Shown one piece after another: positions 26,101 through 37,400 of a DNA stretch of 64,000 nucleotides. Numbering within the stretch: position 1 is the first letter of the stretch; the number at the start of each line of letters is the position of its first letter. Below the pieces are notes generated by a model. That model was not told the origin of the DNA. It was given only the letters and a program-made list of their open reading frames with translations, and did not search any database. Source of the DNA: Syngnathus acus (lineage: Eukaryota > Chordata > Actinopteri > Syngnathiformes > Syngnathidae); the NCBI RefSeq assembly GCF_901709675.1, contig NC_051089.1, positions 2,828,476-2,892,475 on the forward strand. The letters are read 5' to 3'. The translations under genes and the position numbers were made by a program.

Positions 26101-27038
26101 AAGAGCTGCGCACATAGAAAAAGCGACATGACTTGATTTGCTGGCTGAATTATTGCTTCAACACAAAAAATATCCAACAATCATCTGATATATTTCGTGA
26201 GCTCATCCAAAAAAGCTTTTGCTGAAAACTGGCAATAAATATGATCACGAACATGATAAAGGCATGTCAGTGGAAAAACAAGACAACAACATATGGCTCC
26301 ATTGGTAGCAAGCCAACTTCAGGGCTGAGGATTACATATCTTCTCTTTTCTGCCAAATATCAATTCTGAAACAATGAAGCAAACCGTGCGCACACTTACT
26401 CACACAAGCCAGTTAAACATATAAAATAACATAAATCAATAATCCACTTGTTTGGCCTTCTTGCACTATATTATTTAAATATGTTCTGAATATGAATTGT
26501 AATAGTTATGCAACTATTAAAACCAGAAATAATAATTACCTTCCTGAGAAAGCTATTCAACACGTGGATTAGAAATTGAGCATCAGGTTATATGATTCTC
26601 GACAGCGATTGTTTTTATTGATTTAACAAATCAATTATTCATGTATGCATGTGTTCTTTGCAATAACTTACTGTCAAACTATTGGACTTTTTTTTAAATC
26701 AATTTATTATAATGTTCAAGCACAATATAATAAACCCGTTAAATAGAAACAGCTCCACACTTTAGAAGACTGATACACAAGCAGGCAAAAATATAACCAA
26801 TCAATCGAGGCACACCCAAAATGAAGGGGAAAAAACACAGAAACCAAAACAACGCAATAATAACACATGCAGAACCAAAAGACCGAGAAGCTCCATCCAG
26901 TCGGAATCAATACCAAAAGCACGCGCATCTCATCCCCCTTCATCGCGTCACCCTTTCCTACCTGCATCTGGCTGGAGACTTCATCTGAAGATTGCGCTCG
27001 CGCTGCCGGCTGCCTTTCCGCTTTTCACCCTCCGCCAT
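14189..27038 (-). CDS. mapk8ip1: JNK-interacting protein 1 (JIP1) scaffold
   Basis: Cytosolic scaffold that binds JNK, MKK7 and MLK kinases and links cargo to kinesin-1. Twelve coding exons in transcript order: 27038-26962, 23739-23628, 20379-20125, 17951-17870, 17000-15876, 15791-15716, 15406-15234, 15159-15056, 14960-14844, 14595-14525, 14440-14342, 14261-14189. All join in phase and give 787 residues (human ~711). Visible features: [19 protein letters not shown] near the N-terminus; the JNK-binding motif [11 protein letters not shown] at about 131-141; [19 protein letters not shown]; an SH3 domain at about 570-633 (RFVPRH...[14 protein letters not shown]); a PTB domain at about 640-785; and the C-terminus CPTEDIYLE, which fits kinesin light-chain binding. 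DTLNNNS and SSSPLKTGE match JIP1, not JIP2. Exon 8 has a weak donor (GTTCGG). The a or b duplicate cannot be assigned. Confidence 0.96.
17001..17869 (-). other. mapk8ip1 intron 4
   Basis: Intron between the 82 nt exon and the large 1125 nt exon. No nested gene seen. Confidence 0.8.
17952..20124 (-). other. mapk8ip1 intron 3
   Basis: About 2.2 kb with no nested gene. The 96-residue frame at 19468-19758 resembles no family I know and lacks splice context. Confidence 0.75.
21831..22369. mobile_element. Non-autonomous hAT-like element with 8 bp target duplication
   Basis: The ends are inverted repeats: CACAGGTGTCAAACT on the left and the complement of CAGGGGTGTCAAACT on the right, 13/15 matching. 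Flanks are TGCTAATG (21823-21830) and TGCTAATA (22370-22377), an 8 bp duplication with one mismatch, as expected for hAT. The left end continues 'caaggcccgggggccagatc', a sequence typical of vertebrate hAT families. No transposase frame is present. A (CAAGT)9 run and a further repeat segment lie inside. Confidence 0.85.
22051..22095. repeat. (CAAGT)9 pentanucleotide repeat
   Basis: Nine perfect copies of CAAGT, followed by a 'ttatttgtatagcccta...caaagggcttcac' segment common in teleost non-autonomous elements. This suggests a second element inserted into the hAT-like element and carrying the pentamer at its end. Confidence 0.9.
23740..26961 (-). other. mapk8ip1 intron 1
   Basis: About 3.2 kb. 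A purine-rich stretch lies around 25070-25210. No nested gene or transposon end was recognised. Confidence 0.75.
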
Positions 27039-27059
27039 GCCGCTCGGCTCTCATGCCAT
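27025..27059 (-). promoter_or_regulatory. Two short upstream ORFs before the mapk8ip1 start
   Basis: On the minus strand, ATG-GCA-TGA begins at 27059, and a second ATG at 27054 opens a nine-codon frame ending TGA at 27025. The second frame overlaps the true start at 27038, which itself has G at -3 and G at +4. Confidence 0.6.
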
Positions 27060-27336
27060 CGTTCGCGTGAGGCTGAGCAGTTTGCGGTGCAGCCGCCGGC
27101 CTGCCTGCGGTTGCTCGGTTAGACAGCGACACATTTGACACATGAGGATGATATCGTAGTTCTGCGATAGGATGCTGCCTTCAGGGGCTGTGGTAAAAAG
27201 CAAAGCTCCCAAGAATGCTCTTCCCTGTTGACTTTAGGGATATGTCAACACTATATTTGTATATCTTATTATATTTACACCAACGGAAATCCTCACTCTC
27301 ATCCAAAGCCCCCCCCCCCTTCCCCAAAATGGAAAC

Positions 27337-27342
27337 TTTATT
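27337..27342 (-). terminator. Poly(A) signal AATAAA of the GCAP gene
   Basis: Complement of 'tttatt', 210 bp after the stop codon at 27553. The GCAP 3' end is therefore within about 300 bp of the mapk8ip1 start codon. Confidence 0.5.
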
Positions 27343-27552
27343 ACATAAAATTATGCAGACAGTAAGCATAACAAAGTACATGAGTATCAATTTTATACAA
27401 GGTGGATGAAGAGTCCAATATTGTTGAGAAATAAATATGAAATGCAAATGGTTGAAAGGCTCAAGAGTTGGACCTGAGTTAAAACTTGTCCCTGCATGGC
27501 GACGGCTTTGGTTTGATGTCTCATCAACCTTGAAATGAGCACTTGGCCATTT

Positions 27553-28447
27553 TCAGAAGTGTGCGCTCTTTCTCCTCTGCTCCAGAACCCATTGTGCAGG
27601 ATTTATGTCCAACTTCAACATATTGAGCACCCACGGGTCTTGCTGTGCTCCTCTAATGAACTCTTCCATTGTAATACAACCTGTAGAGCAAATTATAAGA
27701 ACAAATATTTCTTATCTATTTTTAAGGCCTCAGTTTTTTTTCTCATGTTTAATACTTACCATCGCCGTCACTATCAACAGCCCGCAGTATTCGTTCCACA
27801 GCATCGTCAACTGTAAAATGGGACTCATTTGTGTCTGTCTTTGTGCCTCCTTTCTTGACACAATAAATGCTCTAGAAAGAAAAAAAATAGAACTTGATGT
27901 AAACAGTCCGGATTTCAAAAATCAAAGTAGGGAATGTTTTTCAGAGATGTGATTTGTAAGATTGCACATCTTTGAGAGGTCCATAAAATGGTGCCAACAC
28001 GACACATTGTGACTTACATGAATTATTGACCGGAGCTCATCCTTGTCAACAAATCCGTTGTTGTCTTTGTCATACACTTTGAACGACCAGCGCAGTTTGT
28101 GCTCCATGTCTCCCCGAAAAACAAGATTCAGGGCCGCTACAAATTCCAGGAAATCTATTGTATTGTCCTGAAAGGAAAGCAGTTCCATTAATTGTAGTGT
28201 TTTTTACGACTCAGATTAAAAAAAAGCATATGAATGTAAAAAATCTCACCCCATTAGTGTCAAACGCTCGAAACATGCTCTCAGCATAATCCGATGCTTC
28301 GCTGCTTGGGTCCACACCAAAGAAACGCTTGAATTCATGCAGAAAAAGTAGTCCACTTGGGCACTCCGTGACAAATTTTTTATACATATCCTGAAGCGCT
28401 TTGATGTCGATTTCTTCGGAGCTCCCTGTTTGCTGTGCCTGTCCCAT
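27553..28447 (-). CDS. Guanylate cyclase-activating protein (GCAP, guca1 family)
   Basis: Calcium sensor that regulates retinal membrane guanylate cyclases in photoreceptors: it activates them when calcium falls and inhibits them when calcium is high. Four coding exons, 28447-28250, 28167-28018, 27871-27760 and 27680-27553, join in phase to give 195 residues, the usual GCAP length and exon count. Visible: an N-terminal MGQ myristoylation start; the degenerate EF1 with CPSG at 29-32; functional EF-hand loops at 63-74 ([12 protein letters not shown]), 99-110 ([12 protein letters not shown]) and 149-160 (DSDGDGCITMEE); and the tail RRKSAHF, close to that of GCAP2. Teleosts have several extra GCAPs (guca1d-g), and I cannot tell which this is. 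It lies just upstream of mapk8ip1 on the same strand with its own poly(A) signal. Confidence 0.93.
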
Positions 28448-28594
28448 GGTTTGTGTTTCACCAGGACGTTGACCTTTATCAACTCTACCATGGAGTGTGC
28501 AGATGAGAAATGGCCATCTTATCGACTCGGGCGTAGCGTAAACCTGCGGAATCTCAACTGTTTACATTTGTGAGAAGTGATTAGTGTAGTCTGG

Positions 28595-28611
28595 GGATTA
28601 AGATTGGATTA
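28595..28611 (-). promoter_or_regulatory. Pair of CRX/OTX-type sites upstream of the GCAP gene
   Basis: GGATTA occurs at 28595-28600 and 28606-28611, which reads as TAATCC twice on the gene's strand, 11 bp apart and about 150 bp before its ATG. TAATCC is the core CRX/OTX2 homeodomain site of photoreceptor promoters. Function is inferred. Confidence 0.5.
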
Positions 28612-31019
28612 CCTGGTCTGGGTTTTCTTTCAGTGGGTACGCCCCAGAGTTAAAAATGGACTAACCCAAACCCACAATAAGTATGTTCAAGAAAGCCTTT
28701 TACTTCAGGTTGGCCAGAAAATTTGATGAGAGGAGGAAAAGGCACTGGGATCCTTACGGCACATAAATAATCACATTGTTCGACGACTGACGTCAACAGT
28801 TTTCAAAACATAGAAATTCTAATGCACTGTATCAAACCCAAGGCCCGGGGACCAGATTTGGCCCGTCACACCATTTTATGTGGCCCGGGATTCGTGTTGT
28901 ACAATTTACAAATTGAAAGTCTGAAGTGTTGACAGTAAAATAGTCCAAGTCGACTTCACGTCAACACTGATATTAATAGTTTAGGTCACATTCAAAACCT
29001 TGGTGCAGTTACCTAGCAAAAGCTTTGTCTTGAAATGACACTTGCACATTATTGTAAAGACCACTCGCCCATGTAAAGAGCGTTGTTGTTAATCAGACTA
29101 CTGCAGCACCGGAAAAACAAGCTAAGAGCATAAGACGCTCAAGGCCATGCTCATTTGGAATTGGTATATCAATCTCTTTTAATTAGATTGCATTAGGCAG
29201 GGGAGACAAATCCTTCAAGAGACATGCATTGAGATGATCTCTACGTAGGTCAAATTTAAATAAGGACACTTGCATTGTGATTTTAAAAGCACACACATGG
29301 GTTTGAACTTAATCTCAGAGGCAGGCAGGGGATACCTATAGACACATTTGGTCAGAGTCTACTCTTACCTGTATCATCAAGAGTAAACGTAAAATGATTA
29401 ACTAACATTATTTTCTTCTCGAATCTAATTATGATTTCACTGTCAAAATTGCTGTGAAATTGCGATTTCCTTGTTCAAATGGATGAGAAGGGAAGAGTGG
29501 CTGCCAGCCTAACCTCTGACGTGCACAGAACAACACCGCTACCTACTGGTAAAATGGCTGTATTACAACACGAGATGTTTTAGGTACTACATACTACATT
29601 TACATACATCCAGTGTTACCAAAGATGAATACAAGCTAGAGGTCAATGTTAGCACAAAACATTCAGGCTTCTGTTGGGCAATAAAATATGTCAGGAAAGC
29701 CTACTAAAATATCCGAACTTTATTTTGTTTTCAAAAACTCCTAAAATCTGGACAGGCTTTTTTCTTGCCCTATTTGTGTGTTATCATTTAGCATTTTGTG
29801 GGTTTCTTTAATTGTGACAATATTATGAAATGGTTCAAAGTGGGAACATCCACAATGAAGGCCCAAGTCACCGCCAAAAAGAACTTTGAACCTTGTAACG
29901 AAGGGAGGACTTCTGGCCAACCTTGAGTTCCAGCATACTTTTTTGTCTCGGCAAACTACGAAAGACATTTCGGCACTAAAGCTATTGCATAATCTACACC
30001 ACTGCCCTTGTGATGTACTTGGGTTGTCGTGCACTCGCCGCATAATTCCGTCTTTCTGCGGACCTGCATGGTGATTAACACACGTCCTAAAATAATGTCC
30101 TCAGACGGTTTGCGCCGCGTCAGCAGGCTTTATTGTTGATCTTAAATCACCGCCGCACTCGCTGAGGCTGTGAGAGAAACGGATGGCCTCCCTGCTGAGT
30201 CCACAGTTTGCCTGATGGATTGTGCTGCTTCAGATGCTATTGAATTGGTCCTGATGGAGCGTCTGAATGGTCCAAATATTGTGAGCCAAAAAACTGGGGG
30301 GTTTGGTTGGGAGGGGGAGTTGATTGACCTTGGCACTGGGTGCACCGTATTTCAAGATGATGACGAAGGATTTTTGCATTGCGTTTACTGTTTTCGATGG
30401 CGCCACTCTGCTGTCATTTCTATTCCTTCTGCACAACTAACTTCCATGAAAAATTAATTGATGTCTTTTACTCTTGAATATTGATTTTAACAGCAGAATT
30501 TGGAATTAAAAATACCTGATCCGTTTCACATTTGTCAGTACAAAGTTTTGCAGCAGAATCATCCTTCTTTTAGTTTTTGTGCCGTCCACAACAAGGCCCT
30601 GCATTGACACCTTGCCCCCACTAGCATAGCTTTGCTGTAGGCATGTAGCTTAACTGGGTGCATCGTAGGTACCTATTCATATCTGTGATCACTGGCCTCA
30701 AGAATATTAACATCCATATGGTGGCCTTTAAATTCTCTTTCGCTGAACTTGAAATTGTTGTGATTGAGTGAGCTGTTTGGCATAGACCATCAGCATCATC
30801 ACTTAAAAATGTTATCAGATGATACGAGACGACCCATTTAAGAGGTGTTAATTAATTTAAAACTGCGTTTGAAATGTTCGTTATTGCTCTCAACATTTAC
30901 AAAACGGGGATGACAGACCCACTGTTCTATATACTGTGTTAGGTTGTGGAAGGTGTACCTAATGAAGTGTCCACTCCAGCTGTTATTATTGCACGTACCT
31001 GTAAATACTGATAGGAAGA
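28612..31019. other. Intergenic between GCAP and slco3a1
   Basis: Holds a hAT fragment (28827-28891) and a piece at about 30950-30971 resembling the 'ggtgtacctaatgaagtg' segment of the 54690-58721 element. A 95-codon frame at 30170-30457 resembles nothing I know. No gene is supported. Confidence 0.5.
28827..28891. mobile_element. hAT-like fragment, same family as 21831-22369
   Basis: 'aaggcccggggaccagattt' and 'attttatgtggcccg' match the left part of the intronic element at 21841-21895. No right end is present, so this is a truncated, non-mobile copy. Confidence 0.7.
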
Positions 31020-31029
31020 ATCCTGTGAT

Positions 31030-31419
31030 CGACGACGCTAGCGACGACTATGATGATGATCGGGGGGGGGGGAGCACGTGTCGACGGGTGGGCGGAGCAT
31101 CGTCATCCTTTGGCCGCCTGGAGGACGCAGAGGATGCAGCTCGGACTGACCAGTAGCTGCCGGTCCCTGCGGATGGCGATGTTGTAACATTGCGGATGCG
31201 GGAAAACGACCATTAGACGGCGTCGCTGACATCGAACCAATGACGCGCGTGATGCCGAGTGGTCCACATCGGCGCCTCTAGCCCGGGGAGAGGTCCTCGA
31301 TCCTCTCTCTCGCCGCCTCGCTGTGCTGCGTGTGCGGTCCACGGGGCGCCGGATGATCCCCGCCCGGACCCGCTGACGATCCCTCTGCGGCCGCGCGGAG
31401 CCTCAGGCTACATGCAGAG
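31030..31419 (+). promoter_or_regulatory. CpG-rich promoter and 5' UTR region of slco3a1
   Basis: G+C and CpG content rise sharply from about 31030 to the start codon, with a GC-box-like 'gggtgggcggagc' at about 31086. No TATA box is evident. A short upstream frame starts at 31412 (ATG CAG AGA TGC AGG TGA) and overlaps the true start at 31420 in another frame. Confidence 0.55.
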
Positions 31420-34400
31420 ATGCAGGTGAAAAATCAGATGTGCAGCGAGCGCATCTCCGGCAGCGGCGACGATGACCCAGAGCAGGACGACGTCAGCCAA
31501 AAGAAGACCTCGTGTTTTTCCAACATCAAGATATTCCTGGTGTCGGAATGCGCGCTTATGCTGGCGCAGGGTACCGTGGGCGCTTATCTGGTGAGTGACT
31601 TTCCGTTTGCATCCTCATCATCATCCTCATGCATTGCTTGTGTTGTGTGCGCGTCCTTCAAACGCGCAGACAAGGCCGCGCAATCGAGTCATAAGAACGA
31701 GCACCAAACGGAGAGACGAGGCCTGTGCAGCTGCCGCATCGCAGCTTCTCCACGTTGTTGTTTGTGTTTCCAAATGACGCCTTGCGCGAGGTCTACAACC
31801 TGCCGGCCTAGTGCAGGATGTCGGCGACATAGCAGCCTGGCCTGTCTAGGGGGTTCTTAAAGTCTAGACGCTGCACCAAAAAGAAAAAAAAAAATCATCA
31901 TAGGATCAAAGCCAGCCATTAGTTTCCAAAAACAATTGGATTCATTCGAGACTTTTGTTCATTGGTGTGAAATGTAAGTGTGACTGATTGTTTGTAAATG
32001 TGCCCTGGTATTGGCTGTCATTCAGTCCAGGCTGTAGCACACCTTTCACCCTAAAAGTCACCTGGGATAGATTCCAGGTCACACATGACATCATTAATAT
32101 GAATGATAAGTGATGCTCATTGAGGTACAGCAAAGGGTGGGGGTATTGTATGCATTTGTACATATTTTTTAATAATCAGCCGATTAATCGGTAATCTTTA
32201 TTTTTTCTGCCATAAATTGGCATTAGCTTAACAAAATCCATGTCAGTCAGGCCTTACCAATGATGTCATAGTTGTTGAGTTGAAGCCCTTCCTTTCTGGG
32301 TGTCATAAACATTTGACTCCATTGAAGCTACGCTTACACATTTGGCATCGTGGATCAGTGGTCGCCGAAAATAACACTATTTGTTACCTTTGGGTTGGCA
32401 TGTAAACGTATAGTAACAACATGGGAAACGTTACAATGCGCGTGTAGCCATAGCTTGTAGCACGTCACAGCGGAAACTGTTACGTCATATGACATTTCCA
32501 TCCGAAATGCTTGTTGGCAGAGGACAATTATGGGGCATTTTTGCTTAGTGGGGTGCCATGAGATTTTTAAATAAATAAATAAATAGATAGATAAATAAAT
32601 AAAGTTGGGCGTGTGTTTGTTTACATGCTGACCTTGGCGCAGAGAGCACACTTTGGGAAATGGAAACACTTTACATCTTTAAATGTCGTTTCCAAATGCA
32701 TTATCAATTTGCAGCCGCACTCGTCCTTGAACTCTGCCCAAATCAAAAGTGCACTTCTCGTAACCAAGCTATTTCATCTTTTATTAAATACTTTCTGTTT
32801 TGTGTCTGTCTTTCAAGGGCAGATGCATTTTCTCTACATTCGGAATGTTTGAGGGTCATCACAGGACCGTTATTTTTTTCTTCCTTAATTTGCTCAGAAA
32901 ATAAATAAATGTTAAAGAAGCCATATCATGCTAAAACAACTCTTTACATCGATTTTGGCCATGAAAAATTGCTTATTCTTCACCGAAACACTCCAAAGTG
33001 GTGTTTTCAACAAACAGGTCCTCACATTGTGACGTCACAAAGCGAGTAGCAACCTAAACACACGGCCAATTTCTCAGAGCAGCTGTCCTTGCAATTTGAG
33101 TTCTCAGGTGGCTGTTCTGATTTTGGTGCGTCAAAAAAGTCCACGTTTCCACGAACTCCCTATAATATGCTCAAGTACTTGTCATTGCTGTTTGGTTCAC
33201 TGACTGTTTTCCTTCCATGAAGTTTCGAGATGTCGTACTTTGTGAGCGGTATTTGAACGCATCTCGCGAAGGCGGGGTTTATGAACAAGGCGTCTTCCGG
33301 ATTAGAAAAATCGCCAACAAAATGAGTCGGATTTCAGGGGAAAAAAATAGATCGCCATTGTGCCAAAGGTAATATAGAATCGTCTATAACGTTGGAATGC
33401 TCGAAATATCTATTTACAACGGCATTTTTTAAATGTGTAGTCTGCACTGAATTGGCCACGAGCCACAGATTGATGAAGACTTGAAAACGAAATCATAGCC
33501 AATCCAGACACAAACATTTACCAATTTATTCTTTTCAATGCTTATATGATGTGCAAAATGGCAGAAGTACAGTGTTAGTGTACAAAAAATAACTAGCAAA
33601 AGTCAAAATAGAGATTCAACTAATTTCCTTGGTAAAAGTAAAAATGCACAAACTCTGAAATTAAAAAAGGTCAAAATAAATACAATACAGGTTTCTTAAT
33701 TTCCAGATCAGAATTTTCCACCTCCATTGGTGGGAGAAAAAGCCAAGGAAAAAAATACTCAATTTCAGTACAGATACCTAAAAATCTGCAGTACAGCAAT
33801 ACTTTTATTTTTTTGCCATCAAGTCTCACAAGTCATTCATCACAACAGCAGCTGACTTTTGCACTTCCTGCTCACTCATAATCTTCTCTCTGCAATTTCC
33901 TGCCAGGTGAGTGTCCTGACCACGCTGGAGAGGCGCTTCAACCTGCAAAGCGCTGATGTGGGCGTCATCGCCAGCAGCTTTGAAATCGGGAACCTGGCCC
34001 TCATCCTTTTTGTCAGCTACTTTGGCGCCAAAGCTCACCGGCCGCGGCTGATCGGCTGCGGCGGCATCGTCATGGCGCTGGGGGCGCTTCTGTCCGCCCT
34101 GCCTGAATTCCTCACCCACCAGTACGAATACGACGCCGGCGACTCATGGCACGCGGAGGACGGCCGTGACGTCTGCTCCAACAGCTCACGCTCGGACAAC
34201 AACGACTCTGCGTACAAGTGCGGCGACCGGGCCAACACCAACATGATGTACCTGCTGCTGATCGGCGCTCAGGTGCTGCTTGGCATCGGCGCCACCCCCG
34301 TCCAGCCTCTCGGGGTGTCCTACATTGACGACCACGTCCACAGGAAGGACTCCTCTCTGTATATAGGTAAGTCGGAATAAGCAAAGTTCATATCATAAAA

Positions 34401-37400
34401 AAGTAGCCGCTATCCCTTAGCATCACTAAAATTCAAAAACCTTTTTTGTCGATAACTGCACTGATGTTTTGCATCATCAAACACTAAAACCCCAAAGGAA
34501 ATGGATGTGCTTGTCGTTTTTAGTTTTTTTTTGCTAAGACAAGATAATGATCTGCCGGGTATTTTGTACACTTAATTCCACAAAGGACACACGCTACATC
34601 CTGTCTACCAAAGTTGCTAAGGCAACAGTGCAGAGGCAGACAGGGAGTGAGGACGCTCATGTTCCTCTTCATCTCGGAGGGACTGAATCACAATGAGACC
34701 AAATAAATGAAATAAAAAGCCATATAGAATGTTGCAAATCGTCCTCTACATTCATGTTTCCCCGATCGTCATTGAGCCATATTGGAAAAATCGTACGGCA
34801 CATCCCCCAAATGAAATATCACAGTAAGGATGAGATTTGGATTTGGGCAGGTTTGTTTCAAACACAAAGCTGATGTGCTTGCAGGAAGCCATGACGCATT
34901 TTGTTGTATAAATTGCAATGCAGGTTTATTATACCTTCTGCTGTTTAATGGACAGAGCAGTTTACAGCTGACTTTGTTTTTTTTTAACCTGGCCCATTTA
35001 TGTATAATTGTCCCCCCAAAATTGGTAGATTAATATTATGTATCCACATTGTCATTAAGCATTTCATTAATTTACCTATATTAAATAACAAATACAAATA
35101 TCATTATAAGAATTAAATTATCATTATATTGACTTATTGGTTAATTAATTATGATGACTACATTTTAAATAATTTGTTGATTGTAGTTTATAAAGAATAG
35201 TAAAATAAAAAAATGTACTTGTGTTTTTATGGTAAAAAAAATTCAATAAGAAAATGAGACAGAATTATTTATTTGTATTATTTATTATAAAGCCAAAAAT
35301 TGTATTATGTTGTCTATGATACTCTTTGCTGCAGCCCTTTATTTTCACTCCGCTCCTCCATTTCTTTTTTTTTTTCTTCTTTTTTCCCTAACAATGGCTC
35401 TTTGGTCGCTCATTGTTTTGCGGAACTTGGAGCGCCAAGACACGGCTGGTGTGTAAGCCAACCTTCTGAATAATGCAGTGTGACACAGAAGCAGTTAGGA
35501 GTTGTTTAGCAAACACGGCAGCCCACCATGAAATATTAAGTGCAAACACTTGGTGCCGAGAAGCCAAGGCCACCCGCAGGCGCCTGGCCAATCGATAACG
35601 GCCTCCGAGCGGGATTTAGTCCACCGGGAGCACTCTGGCGACTACTTAGTACTTAGCGATTGAGCAAGGTGAGGTCACCCACATTGCACCTAGTCCACTC
35701 CGTGTCTATGCAGCCTCATTATGGTCAAACAACCACATCCATAAATCGTTTCAATATGTTCAAGTTGCAAACTTGGTCACAGTATGTAGGAACTTTACAA
35801 CTGGAGGCGCAACGATTAATCGACCATTAAATCGATTGTCAAGTTAATCGCTATTGATTTTTTGATAACCGATTAATCGTTTGGATACCGATTTTTAATT
35901 TACAATTCAGAATCCTCAGAATTTCAACACTTTCTTTTTACTCTGGAAAACAATGCTTAACATTTTCTGCAGATTTTCCAACATGATATGGATCAGAGCA
36001 TTAACTGAATCAAAATAATTTTTGGGTTTTTATATCTTTAGACACAATGGGGTCACAGTAGCAAAAAAGACTGAGTCAAACTGTCCTCATGGGAGAACCT
36101 CAGGTGTTGCTAAACATCCATCCATCCATGAAATGGAAAAAATGATGAAATCACCCTGTTTTCTTCATTTTAGCGTCTGTTGTCATTCATTTATATTGGT
36201 CCAAACATATGTACTACACGTTTCGTTGTACAAGGCATTTCAAATGAAGAAGAACGCAGTGCACGAGAGGATGCTAAGCCACAATAGACTTGTTTATAGT
36301 AGCAGAAGAAAGGCACAGCATCTCTCCCTCTCCTCCACGTAATGCGTGTAAGAAGCTCTACCAAGCCACTGCAACAAAATGTTTGCGCCGAGGAAGCGGC
36401 GGACGCTGACTCAGCACTCAGCCTGGCTTTTCATTGGTGCACCTTTGCTAGCGTGGCTTGTGAAATGATTACTATGACCTCATCCCTCTTACACAACACG
36501 ACCACTGGCCAGCACCTTTGACGCCTTCGTCACTTCATACTGCCGTTTTTTTTTAAATAATAGCCACCTCTTTTCGACACCACACCCCAATTTGTAGCAA
36601 TGTGCGTGATATTATTAGCTATTTTTTCTATTTTTCACCTTCAACTTAAAACACTTCCCAGGTCTTACCTCAAGCACTTCACTGTGCAATCGAGTAAGTG
36701 CTGCTTATCGGAAGCTTACGCTGGCAGCTAAAGCTAATCTCTCCATTCAAAAGCTCGGCTTACATTTTTGGCTTTGCTGTAATGTTTCGCCTCAATGTGC
36801 CACATACAGAGTAAATAAAGTTGATCTGATTGATTGATTATTCGATCGATTGGTTGATTGATGGATCATTTCATTGATCCAACCATATTGTTGCTATCCC
36901 ACAAAACGATTGGCATAATTTCAGATTGTTTATATATTTTTTGTATTATTATTTTCTATTCAAGCATTTATGTTGAAATATTACCAAAATAAGTATTATC
37001 AAAGGAAGTGACTATCTTCCTCCCTGTTGTGATTTGTCCTTTTCCAATCTCTCTCATCACCAAGCTCCCTGTAGGCTCTTCTTTGTTTGTTGACCTTCCC
37101 CTCCTCTCTTATTTATTCAAGTGGGCAATCTGTCAAGCTGCCACCTGCAAATGTCTGACCAACACTGAAACAACAGCAGAAGGCAGAAGTGATGTTTTTT
37201 GGGGGGAGAAATAGCGGGCAAACAATGGATCCTATCACTTAGCTTTGCATACATGCCAGGAAAACTAAACTGCTTCATTGAAGTCATAATAGAATAAGAA
37301 TGATAAATAGTACAGATGGTATTCATTGTTTTTAATCATTATAAATAGCCAAACTAAACCTGGTTGCAGTGATACCACCATGTTGCTAGGCAGAATTCAA

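Noticed and set aside
14189-27038. Assignment of the JIP gene to mapk8ip2
   Set aside because: The PTB segment alone looked compatible, but [11 protein letters not shown] followed by [16 protein letters not shown] and CLSEDSTPD match JIP1 as recalled.
30170-30457. 95-codon frame between GCAP and slco3a1
   Set aside because: No recognisable homology, no splice context, and an overlapping minus-strand frame of similar length.
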